Below, one piece after another: positions 16,859 to 24,996 of a stretch of DNA of 57,553 bases. The number at the start of each line of letters is the position of its first letter. Position 1 is the first letter of the stretch. This DNA comes from Spirochaetaceae bacterium (GTDB lineage: Bacteria > Spirochaetota > Spirochaetia > SZUA-6 > Bin103), in assembly GCA_028818385.1 (NCBI GenBank), contig JAPPNY010000243.1:1-57553 (forward strand), in the 5' to 3' direction. The position numbers and the translations under genes were made by a program. Below the pieces are notes generated by a model, which ran no database searches, was not told the origin of the DNA, and worked only from the letters and a program-made list of their open reading frames with translations.

Positions 16859-17751
16859 CGGGCACGGGCGTGCGGCGCATGCAGGCGTTCGACGTGCTAA
16901 ACCACCTGCTGCTGCTGCTGATCGGCGTGGCCTGCTTCTATCCGCTGGTGCACGTCCTGTCGCTGTCGCTGTCGAGCGAGCGGGCGATCGTGCAGGGCAT
17001 CACCTGGTTTCCGCGCGACATCGACCTGATCTCCTACAAGTTCATGCTCACCCATAACCGCATCATCGGCGGCTACGCCAACACGATCCTGTACACGGCG
17101 ACCGGCACCTTCATCAGCGTGGCGCTGACCGCGATGACCGCCTATCCGCTGTCGAGGCGCCGGCTGTTCGCGCGCGTGCCGATCACGTTCATGATCGTGT
17201 TCACCATGCTCTTCTCCGGCGGCCTGATCCCGACCTACCTGCTGGTACGGGCGCTGGGGCTCCTGGACACCATGTGGGCGCTGGTCCTGCCGCCGGCGAT
17301 CGCGGTCTGGAACCTGATCATCCTGCGCACCTTCTTCCAGAACCTGCCGGAGGAGATGGAGGAGGCGGCCCGGATCGACGGCGCGGGCGTGCTCCGCACC
17401 CTGCGGACCGTGATCATGCCCCTGTCCAAGGCGGCGCTGGCCACCATCGGCCTGTTCTACGCCATCGGCCTCTGGAACCAGTACTTCGCGCCGCTGGTCT
17501 ATCTGCGCGACATCGACAAGATGCCGCTGCAGATCATCGTGCGCGACATGATCTGGGGGGACATCATGCGGCAGCGGGCCATCTCCAACAGGAACCCGTT
17601 CGCCGAAGAATTGACTGACTTCTCGGTCATGCTGCAACTCGAAAAACTGAAGTGGACGGCGCTGTTCGTCTCCATCGTGCCGCTGCTGCTGGTCTATCCG
17701 TTCATTCAGAGATACTTCGTCAGGGGGGTGATCATCGGAGCACTGAAATAG
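16852..17751 (+). CDS. ABC transporter permease, LplC/YtcP type (cassette 2)
   Basis: The 299-aa permease starts with GTG at 16852 overlapping the preceding stop. It shows spans such as LNHLLLLLIGVACFYPLVHV, the subgroup motif MLFSGGLIPTYLLVRALGLL, and the EAA loop MEEAARIDGAGVLRTLRTVI. It forms a heterodimer with the preceding permease by family analogy. Unlike cassette 1, the binding-protein gene lies downstream of the permeases. No ATPase gene is encoded in the unit. Confidence 0.92.
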   Translation: MVAGTGVRRMQAFDVLNHLLLLLIGVACFYPLVHVLSLSLSSERAIVQGITWFPRDIDLISYKFMLTHNRIIGGYANTILYTATGTFISVALTAMTAYPLSRRRLFARVPITFMIVFTMLFSGGLIPTYLLVRALGLLDTMWALVLPPAIAVWNLIILRTFFQNLPEEMEEAARIDGAGVLRTLRTVIMPLSKAALATIGLFYAIGLWNQYFAPLVYLRDIDKMPLQIIVRDMIWGDIMRQRAISNRNPFAEELTDFSVMLQLEKLKWTALFVSIVPLLLVYPFIQRYFVRGVIIGALK

Positions 17752-17779
17752 ACTCGAAAAGACAGACAGAAACCCGGCA

Positions 17780-17792
17780 GGATCGATGATCC
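17780..17792 (+). other. Small hairpin between permease and binding-protein genes
   Basis: GGATC-GAT-GATCC forms a perfect 5-bp stem with a 3-base loop in the 82-bp gap between the cassette 2 permease and binding-protein genes. It has no U-tract. It could be an mRNA-processing or stability element, but this is weak. Confidence 0.3.
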
Positions 17793-17833
17793 GGTCCTGA
17801 CACACTCACACCTGACACTCACAAGGAGCAACG

Positions 17834-19426
17834 ATGCAAACGATAGTCAGACGACTGCTGCCGATCGCGGCGCTGCTGGCGCTGCTGGCGGCGCCGGCCG
17901 TCGCGCAGACCGTGACCTACACGATCGTCAGCGACAGCATCCAGAAGACCTTCGAGGAACCGATGTTCGTCGAGCTGGAGAAGATCACCGGCGTGCGCCT
18001 GGAGCCGCGGCTGTTCCCGGAAGACGACATTCCCAATCACTACGCGCTGATGGCCGCCGCCGACGACCTGCCCGACCTGGCCGCGCGGCTGCCGGGCAAC
18101 CTGTCCCTGCAGTTCGGCCTGGAAGGGCTGCTGATGGGGCTGCGTGATCTCGAGGAGTACCGGCCCAACTTCGTCGACACCATCGAACGGTACAAGTTCG
18201 ACTTCGACACGTTCCTGGCCCGCGCCGGCACGGCGGACGGCGACTACTTCGTGTCGCCGACGCTGGGCGGCTGGTACAAGAACATCAAGAACGCGATCAT
18301 CTACCGGAGCGACATCTTCGCCGAGCACGGCATCGAGGTGCCCACGACCAGCGAGGAGCTCGCCGACGTGCTGAAGCAGCTCAAGGAGCTCTATCCGGAC
18401 AGCATCCCGTACATGACGTTCCGCGACTGGTGGTGGCCGTTCTTCGTGATGTTCGGCGTGTACGACTATCCTCAGGGAGAGGACTACTACCACCAGACCG
18501 CCTACCAGGACGCGCTGCGCTACATCGCCGACCTGTACGCGGCCGGCGCCGTCGACCAGGAGTTTCCGACCCGCCAATACGCGGAGTGGAACAAGGCGCT
18601 CAACGAGGAAGCGACGACCTTCATGGAGGGCACGCACGGCTACTCCTTCCACGGCAACGCGCCGACGCTGCTCGGCATCAGCAGCGAGGAGAACGCGGCA
18701 GCCGCCGCCGATCCCTTCGGGCCAGCCGGCCAGGCCGTGCTGGACAAGCTCAACGCGAAATTCGCGTTCATGAGCATTCCCACGCACGGCAGCGCCAAGC
18801 GCGTGAGCCCGCCGTCCAGCAACGTGAACCCCTTCGGCATCGGTTTCAACGCCAACATCGAGATGCCCGAGGTGGCCGCGAATTGGCTGGACTTCTTCTA
18901 TTCCGAGTACGGAGCCGCCTGGACGGGAATCGCCTCACCCGAAGGGGTCAAGTGGGTCAACACCAACGCCGCCGCCGGCGACGTCATGTGGCCGTCGTTC
19001 GGCGACGCAACGGTGGAGCGGCGGCCGGCGACCGCGGAGGAGATTGAAGCCTCCTACAGCACGTACGAGCGCGCGTTCCTGTTGTTCCGCAGGTTCAACC
19101 ACGACTTCCCGACCCTTCCGCAGGTCATGGAGCACAGCGGCCAGACCGCGGTGCGCCGCGTGGACGTGTTCGCCATGGACGACTCCCAGAAGGAGCAGGA
19201 GGTGACCCTGGTCGCTCAGATCAATCCGGTCGTCCAGGAGTGGGAGGACAACTTCATCCTTGGCAGGCGGAACGTGGACGACGACTGGGGCGACTACCTG
19301 GCCGCGCTTGACCGCGCCGGCCTGCAGGACTTGCTGGCGCTGCGTGCCGACACGCTGAAGCGCGCCGACAGCCACATCATCGAGCCCGTACCGAACAAGG
19401 ACGGCCGCTCGACCCTGGCGCCGTAG
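17834..19426 (+). CDS. ABC transporter extracellular solute-binding protein (cassette 2)
   Basis: The 530-aa binding protein has a clear signal peptide, MQTIVRRLLPIAALLALLAA followed by PAVAQ, with an AVA cleavage site. There is no lipobox cysteine, so it is periplasmic. AAGGAG lies 8 bases ahead of the ATG. Body motifs typical of the large LipO/YtcQ-like proteins include NHYALMAAADDLPDL and EEYRPNFVDTIERY. It closes cassette 2 and is followed by a short hairpin. Nearby glycosidase-like proteins suggest a glycan or sugar-derivative ligand, but the ligand cannot be read from sequence. Confidence 0.9.
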   Translation: MQTIVRRLLPIAALLALLAAPAVAQTVTYTIVSDSIQKTFEEPMFVELEKITGVRLEPRLFPEDDIPNHYALMAAADDLPDLAARLPGNLSLQFGLEGLLMGLRDLEEYRPNFVDTIERYKFDFDTFLARAGTADGDYFVSPTLGGWYKNIKNAIIYRSDIFAEHGIEVPTTSEELADVLKQLKELYPDSIPYMTFRDWWWPFFVMFGVYDYPQGEDYYHQTAYQDALRYIADLYAAGAVDQEFPTRQYAEWNKALNEEATTFMEGTHGYSFHGNAPTLLGISSEENAAAAADPFGPAGQAVLDKLNAKFAFMSIPTHGSAKRVSPPSSNVNPFGIGFNANIEMPEVAANWLDFFYSEYGAAWTGIASPEGVKWVNTNAAAGDVMWPSFGDATVERRPATAEEIEASYSTYERAFLLFRRFNHDFPTLPQVMEHSGQTAVRRVDVFAMDDSQKEQEVTLVAQINPVVQEWEDNFILGRRNVDDDWGDYLAALDRAGLQDLLALRADTLKRADSHIIEPVPNKDGRSTLAP

Positions 19427-19434
19427 CGCCGCAG

Positions 19435-19458
19435 ACCGCCGCTTCGCGCGGCGGTTTC
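19435..19458 (+). terminator. Probable terminator hairpin after cassette 2
   Basis: ACCGCCGC (19435-19442) pairs with GCGGCGGT (19448-19455) around a 5-base loop, followed by a short TTCGTC. The U-tract is poor, so strength is uncertain. Confidence 0.5.
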
Positions 19459-19536
19459 GTCATGGGACGCCCGGGCGGAGCCGGCACGGCCGGCTCCGCA
19501 TCGGGCCTCTCCCGTATCTCTTTCACGGAACCATTC

Positions 19537-21195
19537 ATGACTCTCATCACCGACTTCTCGATCGCGCAGCCGGCAGACCGGCTGATCACCGACGACCGAA
19601 CGACGTTCGGCCCGATCTCCAGGCCGAAGCCCGGCGCGTGGCGCCTGATCGACTACGAGACCGAGCTGTTCGGCGGCCGGTTCCTGCAGGCATCCGACCG
19701 GCAGGCCGCCGTGCTGACGGTGCCGCTCGGATGCGACGGGTGGCACGCGGTGTCGATCGGCATCGCCGGCAGCGGCGTCAAGCGGGGGCCGGCCTCGATC
19801 GAGGTGCGGCTCGACGGCGACGAGCACTGGCAGTACCTGCGCGCCGAGGGGTGGATCGACTACGTGGAGGAGCCGTGGATCATCGCCGACCTCACCGGCC
19901 GGTCGCTGCAGGTGCGCTTCCCGCAGCAGGTGCCAGGGCCGGTGCTGGCGCGCCTGTGCTCGGTACGGGCGGTTCCCGTCAGCGACGGGAACGTGCGCGA
20001 GCTCCAGGACGACCCGCCGCGTCCGCTGGTGTTCTCGAACGACGGCAACATGTTCAACGGCGCGGAGCCGGGCACGGAGATCGTGGAGCAGGCGTTCCGC
20101 CGGTTCGCGGGCAGCCCGTGGACCATGGGCTGCTACGGCGTGGGCGGCGCCGACTGCGTCCACTACGACACCAAGGTCGGGAACATCATCGGCCAGGACG
20201 CCTGGGATTCCGAGGAGGGCTACCTGGGCAGCTACGACGTGGTCACCGCCATGATCGACATGGGGCTCGACCCCCTGCAGGTGGCGATCGACAGCGCGCA
20301 CCGCTGGGGTCTGGGGATCGTCGCCTACCTGCGCGTGCAGCTCTGGATCTGCGAGCCTCCGCTGGACCAGCAGTTCCGCTCCTCTTTCTACGCCGCGCAT
20401 CCCGAATACTGCTGCGTGGAGGCCGACGGGGTCGTCGACCACAGCAAGCTGAGCGTCGCCTTTCCCGAGGTGCGCGGGCAGCTCAACGGCATCATGCGCG
20501 AGTGCCTGGAGCGCGGCGCCGACGGGGTGTGCCTGTGCTTCGCGCGCGGCTTCCCGCTGGTGCGCTACGAGCAGCCGGTGCTGGACCGCTACCGGGAGCG
20601 CTATGGCGGTGACGCGCGCGAGCTGGACGACCGCGACGAGCGGCTGCGTGCCGTGTGGGCGGATATCACGACCGAGTGGATCCGGGAGATCCGCGAGCTG
20701 CTGGACGAGTTCGGGCCGTCGGAGCGGTACGAGCGGCGCAAGCTGGCGCTGATCGCCGGCCCTGACATGGAGTGGTGCCTGGGGTTCGGGATCGACGTGG
20801 GCGCCTGGGGGCGGGCGGGACTGGTCGACGTCGTCGCGCCGTACCCGCGCGGCATCGAAAAGCGGGAGGACATCTGCGAACTGCTGACCGCAGGAGTGGG
20901 CGAGTATGCCCGGGCACTGGAGGGGACGGACGTGGAGCTGGTGCCGTCACTGGGCAGCTTCGCCGATCACGGGATGACGGTCCGGGAAGTGCGCACGCGC
21001 GCCGACGGCTGTTACCGGCAGGGCGCCACCGGCCTGAGCCGCTGGGACACCGATCCCTGGATGGTCCACCTGGGACTGGAGAGCGCCGTCGCGCAGCGGC
21101 TGTGGGTCGATCACTACATGCCGCCGGCTGCCAACGCCGTGGTGTCCACGGCCGGCCTGAACCGACTCCGCTTCAACCCGCGCATCGGCGTGTGA
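19537..21195 (+). CDS. Uncharacterised TIM-barrel (glycosidase-like) protein, tandem copy 1
   Basis: The 552-aa protein has two parts. Residues 1-150 are a beta-rich domain (GGRFLQASDRQAAVLTVPL, then EVRLDGDEHWQYL). From about 165 to the end lies a barrel-like region starting FSNDGNMFNGAEPG and including GLGIVAYLRVQLW, ERGADGVCLCFARG, ALIAGPDMEWCLG, GLVDVVAPYPRG and VDHYMPPAAN. No signal peptide. The ATG at 19537 is used because similarity with the neighbouring copy begins exactly there; the ribosome-binding site is weak. It is probably a carbohydrate-active or related enzyme; I do not recognise a characterised homologue. It sits downstream of cassette 2 and is followed 5 bp later by copy 2. 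Confidence 0.8.
   Translation: MTLITDFSIAQPADRLITDDRTTFGPISRPKPGAWRLIDYETELFGGRFLQASDRQAAVLTVPLGCDGWHAVSIGIAGSGVKRGPASIEVRLDGDEHWQYLRAEGWIDYVEEPWIIADLTGRSLQVRFPQQVPGPVLARLCSVRAVPVSDGNVRELQDDPPRPLVFSNDGNMFNGAEPGTEIVEQAFRRFAGSPWTMGCYGVGGADCVHYDTKVGNIIGQDAWDSEEGYLGSYDVVTAMIDMGLDPLQVAIDSAHRWGLGIVAYLRVQLWICEPPLDQQFRSSFYAAHPEYCCVEADGVVDHSKLSVAFPEVRGQLNGIMRECLERGADGVCLCFARGFPLVRYEQPVLDRYRERYGGDARELDDRDERLRAVWADITTEWIREIRELLDEFGPSERYERRKLALIAGPDMEWCLGFGIDVGAWGRAGLVDVVAPYPRGIEKREDICELLTAGVGEYARALEGTDVELVPSLGSFADHGMTVREVRTRADGCYRQGATGLSRWDTDPWMVHLGLESAVAQRLWVDHYMPPAANAVVSTAGLNRLRFNPRIGV
19543..19924 (+). repeat. 382-bp perfect direct repeat, copy A (copy B at 21206-21587)
   Basis: I compared both copies base by base: 19543-19924 and 21206-21587 are identical, offset 1663 bp. 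Outside this block the genes differ at many third positions. A second shorter identical block (134 bp) is 20530-20663 versus 22193-22326. Confidence 0.95.
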
Positions 21196-21199
21196 CCCC

Positions 21200-22849
21200 G
21201 TGACCCTCATCACCGACTTCTCGATCGCGCAGCCGGCAGACCGGCTGATCACCGACGACCGAACGACGTTCGGCCCGATCTCCAGGCCGAAGCCCGGCGC
21301 GTGGCGCCTGATCGACTACGAGACCGAGCTGTTCGGCGGCCGGTTCCTGCAGGCATCCGACCGGCAGGCCGCCGTGCTGACGGTGCCGCTCGGATGCGAC
21401 GGGTGGCACGCGGTGTCGATCGGCATCGCCGGCAGCGGCGTCAAGCGGGGGCCGGCCTCGATCGAGGTGCGGCTCGACGGCGACGAGCACTGGCAGTACC
21501 TGCGCGCCGAGGGGTGGATCGACTACGTGGAGGAGCCGTGGATCATCGCCGACCTCACCGGCCGGTCGCTGCAGGTGCGCTTCCCGCGACAGGTGCGGGG
21601 GCCGGTGCTGGCGCGCCTGTGCTCGGTGCGGGCCGTTCCCGTGCGCGACGAGCACGTGCGGGAGCTTGCCGCCGAGCGGCCGCGGCCGCCGATGTTCATC
21701 CACGACAGCGCCGTCGCCGAGCCGGGCGCCGAGGCGATCGAACGGCTGTTCCGGCCGTACGCCGGCAGCGTGTGGACGTCGGGCTGCTACGGCGTGTGCG
21801 GCGCCGACTGCGTCGACTACCCCACCGAGGTCGGGAACATCAACGGCCAGGACGCCTGGGATGCCGAGGAGGGCTACCTGGGCAGCTACGACGTGATCAC
21901 CCGGATGATGGCGATGGGGCTCGACCCCTTGCAGGTGGCGATCGACAGCGCGCACGGAGCGGGGCTGGCGCTGATCGTCTACCTGCGCGTGCAGCTCTGG
22001 ACCTGCGAGCCGCCGCTGGACCACCAGTTCCGCTCCCGCTTCTACGCCGCGCACCCGGAGTACTGCTGCGTGGAGGCCGACGGGGTCGCCGACCACAGCA
22101 AGCTGAGCGTCGCGTTCCCGGAGGTGCGCGGGCAGCTCAACGGCATCATGCGCGAGGCCCTGGAACGCGGCGCCGACGGGGTCTGCCTGTGCTTCGCGCG
22201 CGGCTTCCCGCTGGTGCGCTACGAGCAGCCGGTGCTGGACCGCTACCGGGAGCGCTATGGCGGTGACGCGCGCGAGCTGGACGACCGCGACGAGCGGCTG
22301 CGTGCCGTGTGGGCGGAGATCACGACCGAGTGGATCCGGGAGATCCGGGAGTTGCTGGACGGGTTCGGCCCGTCGGAGCGGTACGAGCGGCGCAAGCTGG
22401 CGCTAATCGCGGGCCCGGACATGGAGTGGTGCCTGGGCTACGGGATCGACGTGGGCGCCTGGGGAAGGGCGGGGCTGGTCGACGTCGTCGCACCGTACCC
22501 GCGCGGCATCGAGCGGCGGGAGGACGTCGGTGAGCTCCTGGTCGACGGAGTGGGGCAGTACGCGAAGGCGCTGCAAGGGACGGACGTGGATCTGGTCCCG
22601 TCAATCGGCAGCTTCGCCGATCACGCGATGACGGTCCGGGAGGTGCGCACGCGCGCCGACGGCTGCTACCGCCAGGGCGCCACCGGCCTGAGCCGCTGGG
22701 ACACCGATCACTGGATGATCCACCTGGGGCTGGAGAGCGCCGCAGCGCAGCGGCTGTGGGTCGATCACTACATGCCGCCCGCCGCCAACATCGTGGTCTC
22801 CACCGCCGGCCTCAACCGGGTCCGCTTCAATCCCCGCATCGGCGTCTGA
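21200..22849 (+). CDS. Uncharacterised TIM-barrel (glycosidase-like) protein, tandem copy 2
   Basis: The 549-aa paralogue of the preceding gene begins with GTG instead of ATG, 5 bp after its stop. The first 129 residues are identical to copy 1 and the rest is roughly 85% alike. Differences cluster in residues 130-200 (VHDSAV-type segment replacing SNDGNMFNG) and around the predicted barrel loops, for example HGAGLALIVYLR versus HRWGLGIVAYLR. This suggests two enzymes with the same fold and different substrate preference. The barrel landmarks ERGADGVCLCFARG, AGPDMEWCLG and GLVDVVAPYPRG are kept. Confidence 0.8.
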   Translation: MTLITDFSIAQPADRLITDDRTTFGPISRPKPGAWRLIDYETELFGGRFLQASDRQAAVLTVPLGCDGWHAVSIGIAGSGVKRGPASIEVRLDGDEHWQYLRAEGWIDYVEEPWIIADLTGRSLQVRFPRQVRGPVLARLCSVRAVPVRDEHVRELAAERPRPPMFIHDSAVAEPGAEAIERLFRPYAGSVWTSGCYGVCGADCVDYPTEVGNINGQDAWDAEEGYLGSYDVITRMMAMGLDPLQVAIDSAHGAGLALIVYLRVQLWTCEPPLDHQFRSRFYAAHPEYCCVEADGVADHSKLSVAFPEVRGQLNGIMREALERGADGVCLCFARGFPLVRYEQPVLDRYRERYGGDARELDDRDERLRAVWAEITTEWIREIRELLDGFGPSERYERRKLALIAGPDMEWCLGYGIDVGAWGRAGLVDVVAPYPRGIERREDVGELLVDGVGQYAKALQGTDVDLVPSIGSFADHAMTVREVRTRADGCYRQGATGLSRWDTDHWMIHLGLESAAAQRLWVDHYMPPAANIVVSTAGLNRVRFNPRIGV

Positions 22850-22898
22850 CCGACCGAGTGGACCGCGGGCGCGCCTCCGTAGGGTGACAGAGCGGTGT

Positions 22899-22927
22899 TT
22901 GATAGAAAATCGCAAAAATGATATAGT
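22899..22927 (+). promoter_or_regulatory. Sigma-70-like promoter for the HigA-like gene
   Basis: TTGATA (22899-22904), a 17-base spacer and TATAGT (22922-22927) form a near-consensus promoter in an AT-rich patch of otherwise GC-rich DNA. The predicted transcript start (about 22933-22935) lies only a few bases before the first in-frame ATG at 22938, so the mRNA may be nearly leaderless. Confidence 0.7.
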
Positions 22928-22937
22928 CAGGTCCCGC

Positions 22938-23258
22938 ATGGCGTGGACTGTCGAAGCAGGAGAATCCGGGAGCAACATAGATCGGCTGCACACGAAGTGG
23001 AGCAGCGATCCAGAGTATCGGCACGCTTATGACGAACTTGGCCCGGAGTTTGAGATTGCCCGTGCAGTGATTCTGGCTCGCAAGGGCGCAGGCCTCACGC
23101 AGGAACAGCTCGCCAAGCGGATGAACACGACGCAGTCGGTCATTGCGCGTCTGGAAGGCGGGCGCACTTCTCCGTCCACGACGACGCTGATGCGGTTCGC
23201 AAAGGCTACCGGTACACGCCTGAGGATCAGCTTTGAGGCTACCGGCGACGCGGTCTGA
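22938..23258 (+). CDS. HigA/XRE-family helix-turn-helix antitoxin-like regulator (orphan)
   Basis: The 106-aa protein has an N-terminal KWSSDPEYRHAYDELGPEFE segment common in HigA-type antitoxins. An XRE helix-turn-helix follows (AGLTQEQLAKRMNTTQSVIA, then RLEGGRTSPSTTTL) and then a short TGTRLRISFE tail. No HigB/RelE toxin gene is found on either side, so it appears to be an orphan. The start is uncertain: ATG 22938 follows the predicted transcription start by only a few bases, while an AGGAG at 22958-22962 hints that initiation could be further inside at a non-ATG codon. Confidence 0.82.
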   Translation: MAWTVEAGESGSNIDRLHTKWSSDPEYRHAYDELGPEFEIARAVILARKGAGLTQEQLAKRMNTTQSVIARLEGGRTSPSTTTLMRFAKATGTRLRISFEATGDAV

Positions 23259-23321
23259 CAGGTCCGGCGCTCACTCGATAGCGGACTCATGATCGAACCG
23301 CTGGTCGAATCCCTCTCGATT

Positions 23322-23398
23322 ACCGCTATGGCGGTGATTTTCGCGTAGATCGCTTGACGACGTGCGATTAAGGCAGGAACATGCCGCTATGCCGGTAA
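23322..23398 (+). promoter_or_regulatory. Probable HipB operator pair and promoter
   Basis: Two near-identical elements, CCGCTATGGCGGTGA (within 23322-23337) and CCGCTATGCCGGTAA (within 23384-23398), each with partial dyad symmetry, flank a TTGACG (23354-23359) that could be a -35 box with a weak GAACAT at 23377-23382. The arrangement suits autoregulation by the adjacent HipB-like protein. This is inferred from sequence only. Confidence 0.5.
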
Positions 23399-23405
23399 GA
23401 GAGAC

Positions 23406-23648
23406 ATGAAGATCCTCACTGCTCAGTCGCTTGGCGATGTGTTGAGGTACCACCGCCGCCGCAGCGGACTGAGCCAGCATGCACTGGCCGACCTTGCAGG
23501 CATCGGCAAGACCTCGGTCTTCGACATCGAGAAGGGGAAGCCGACGGTACGCATGGCGACGCTGATGGCGGTCCTGCGCGTCCTCAATGTCGATCTGATG
23601 CTGGATGGACCGCTAATGGCGGAGTGTCGTGCCAATCTGGGCGCCTAG
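23406..23648 (+). CDS. hipB: HipB-like XRE regulator of a HipBST-type toxin-antitoxin system
   Basis: The 80-aa protein is almost entirely a helix-turn-helix domain: LGDVLRYHRRRSGLSQHALA, then DLAGIGKTSVFDIEKGKPTV. It ends with a short strand-forming tail (LNVDLMLDGPL) typical of HipB. It lies 29 bp upstream of the HipS-like gene in the same direction. In HipBST systems HipB binds operator DNA and helps repress the operon, while neutralisation of the kinase can be done by HipS. Two matching operator-like repeats lie just upstream. Confidence 0.85.
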   Translation: MKILTAQSLGDVLRYHRRRSGLSQHALADLAGIGKTSVFDIEKGKPTVRMATLMAVLRVLNVDLMLDGPLMAECRANLGA

Positions 23649-23677
23649 CGCTGGAACGCGGGCGGGGTGAGCGAGCC

Positions 23678-23989
23678 GTGAGGAGAGCCACAGTCCACTT
23701 GATGGGCGCGCCGGCCGGAGTCCTCGAGGAGCGCGAGCCGGGGCGGTTCGTGTTCCGGTACCGGGATGCCTACGACGGGCCGCCGGTCTCGCTCACCATG
23801 CCGGTTGCGAGGCAGGAGCACTCGTTCAATCGGTTTCCCCCGTTCTTCGAGGGGTTGCTGCCCGAGGGCGAAATGCTGGAGGGGCTGCTGCGCCAGCGCA
23901 AGCTCGATCGCGACGACATGTTCGCGCAGCTTATGGCGGTGGGCGAGGAGGTGGTCGGCGCGGTAACGGTGGTCGAGGACACAGCTTGA
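23678..23989 (+). CDS. hipS: HipS-like protein (detached HipA N-subdomain 1)
   Basis: The 103-aa protein corresponds to the N-terminal subdomain of HipA. Features are a beta strand RRATVHLMGAPAGVLEE, FVFRYRDAYDGPPVSLTMPV, then the highly typical FNRFPPFFEGLLPEGEMLE, and LDRDDMFAQLMAVGEEVVGA. In ordinary HipA this is fused to the kinase. Here it ends at a stop overlapped by the kinase start (TTGA). That is the hipB-hipS-hipT order described for E. coli O127, where HipS acts as antitoxin. GTG 23678 is chosen because homology starts there. The open frame further upstream has no HipA similarity. Confidence 0.85.
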   Translation: MRRATVHLMGAPAGVLEEREPGRFVFRYRDAYDGPPVSLTMPVARQEHSFNRFPPFFEGLLPEGEMLEGLLRQRKLDRDDMFAQLMAVGEEVVGAVTVVEDTA

Positions 23990-24939
23990 ACCGTTGCCCC
24001 ATCACCTACGAACCGTGCGGCGACGACCGGTACTCCCGTGCGGGGCTGCGTTTGCTGTCGCCCAATTTGAAGTACCTGCACGATTTTCCCTACGCCGCCG
24101 AACGGCAGCGGCAGGAGTCGGTCATCCGGGCGGGCAGGATGTCCATCCCGGGAGTGCAGCCGAAGCTGAGCGTACGCCTCGACGCCACGGTGGGCATGTT
24201 CCGGGTCGTCGATCGGGGCGGACGGTACGTCCTCAAGCCGCAGCACCACGTGTACCCGAGTTTGCCGGAGAACGAGGGCCTGACCGTGCATCTGGCAGGG
24301 ATGTGCGGGATCGAGGTGCCGGTGAGCGGGATGGTGCGCTGCGCCGATGGAACCTGGTCGTACTTCGTTCGCCGCTTTGACCGCGCGGGGCACAACCGCA
24401 AGGTCCCGGTGGAGGACTTCGCGCAGCTTGCCGGCCGCAACCGCGACACGAAGTACGACTGCAGCATGGAGCGCTTGGTGGATCTGCTCGATGCCCATTG
24501 CACGTTCCCGGCCGTCGAGAAGGTGAAGCTGCTGAAGCGGAGCCTGTTCAACTTCCTGGTCGGGAACGAGGACATGCACCTCAAGAACCACTCGCTGATT
24601 ACCAGGCAGGGAAAGGTCGAGCTGGCGCCCGCGTACGACTTCCTCAGTTCCACGGTCGCCTACCTGGCTCTCGGCAAGCGACCCGACATCATCATGGAGA
24701 CCGCTCTGCCTCTGGGAGGCGAACAGCGAGGCCTGACCCGCAGGTCATGGATCGCCTACTTCGGCGGCGAGCGCCTGGGCCTTCCCGACAAGGTCGTCGG
24801 CACGGTCCAGGCGGAGCTGGCGGAGGCCGCTCCGGCGTGGCGGCGGCGTATAGGCGACTCCTTCCTGCCGCCGGAGCATCGGGAGCTCTATCTCGCGCTG
24901 CTCGGCAAACGCCTGGCGGTCCTTGACCTGAACGGATGA
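23986..24939 (+). CDS. hipT: HipT-like serine/threonine kinase toxin
   Basis: The 317-aa kinase starts at TTG 23986 (overlapping the hipS stop) with RCPITYEPC and YSRAGLRLLSPNLK, a HipT-type N-terminus. The glycine-rich loop reads SIPGVQPK (53-60), the S-hydrophobic-x motif where HipT kinases autophosphorylate; here the third position is Pro. The catalytic and metal residues are present as GNEDMHLKN (D196, N201) and APAYDF (D218). HipT of E. coli phosphorylates tryptophanyl-tRNA synthetase; the target of this protein is unknown. All catalytic motifs appear intact, so it should be an active toxin held by HipS/HipB. Confidence 0.87.
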   Translation: MNRCPITYEPCGDDRYSRAGLRLLSPNLKYLHDFPYAAERQRQESVIRAGRMSIPGVQPKLSVRLDATVGMFRVVDRGGRYVLKPQHHVYPSLPENEGLTVHLAGMCGIEVPVSGMVRCADGTWSYFVRRFDRAGHNRKVPVEDFAQLAGRNRDTKYDCSMERLVDLLDAHCTFPAVEKVKLLKRSLFNFLVGNEDMHLKNHSLITRQGKVELAPAYDFLSSTVAYLALGKRPDIIMETALPLGGEQRGLTRRSWIAYFGGERLGLPDKVVGTVQAELAEAAPAWRRRIGDSFLPPEHRELYLALLGKRLAVLDLNG

Positions 24940-24996
24940 GCGGTTCCTCCGGCCGGTCGCCGTACCCGTCCGCGGGCGTGCTACTCTTGCGTTCCG

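Noticed and set aside
17780..17792. Riboswitch between cassette 2 permease and binding-protein genes
   Set aside because: Only a 5-bp hairpin is present in an 82-bp gap, too small for any riboswitch class I know.
23678..24939. HipS and HipT as one frameshifted HipA gene
   Set aside because: The order, sizes and TTGA overlap match the known hipBST arrangement, and the kinase has a typical HipT N-terminus (RCPITYEPC). A sequencing error cannot be fully excluded and is listed as the refuting test.
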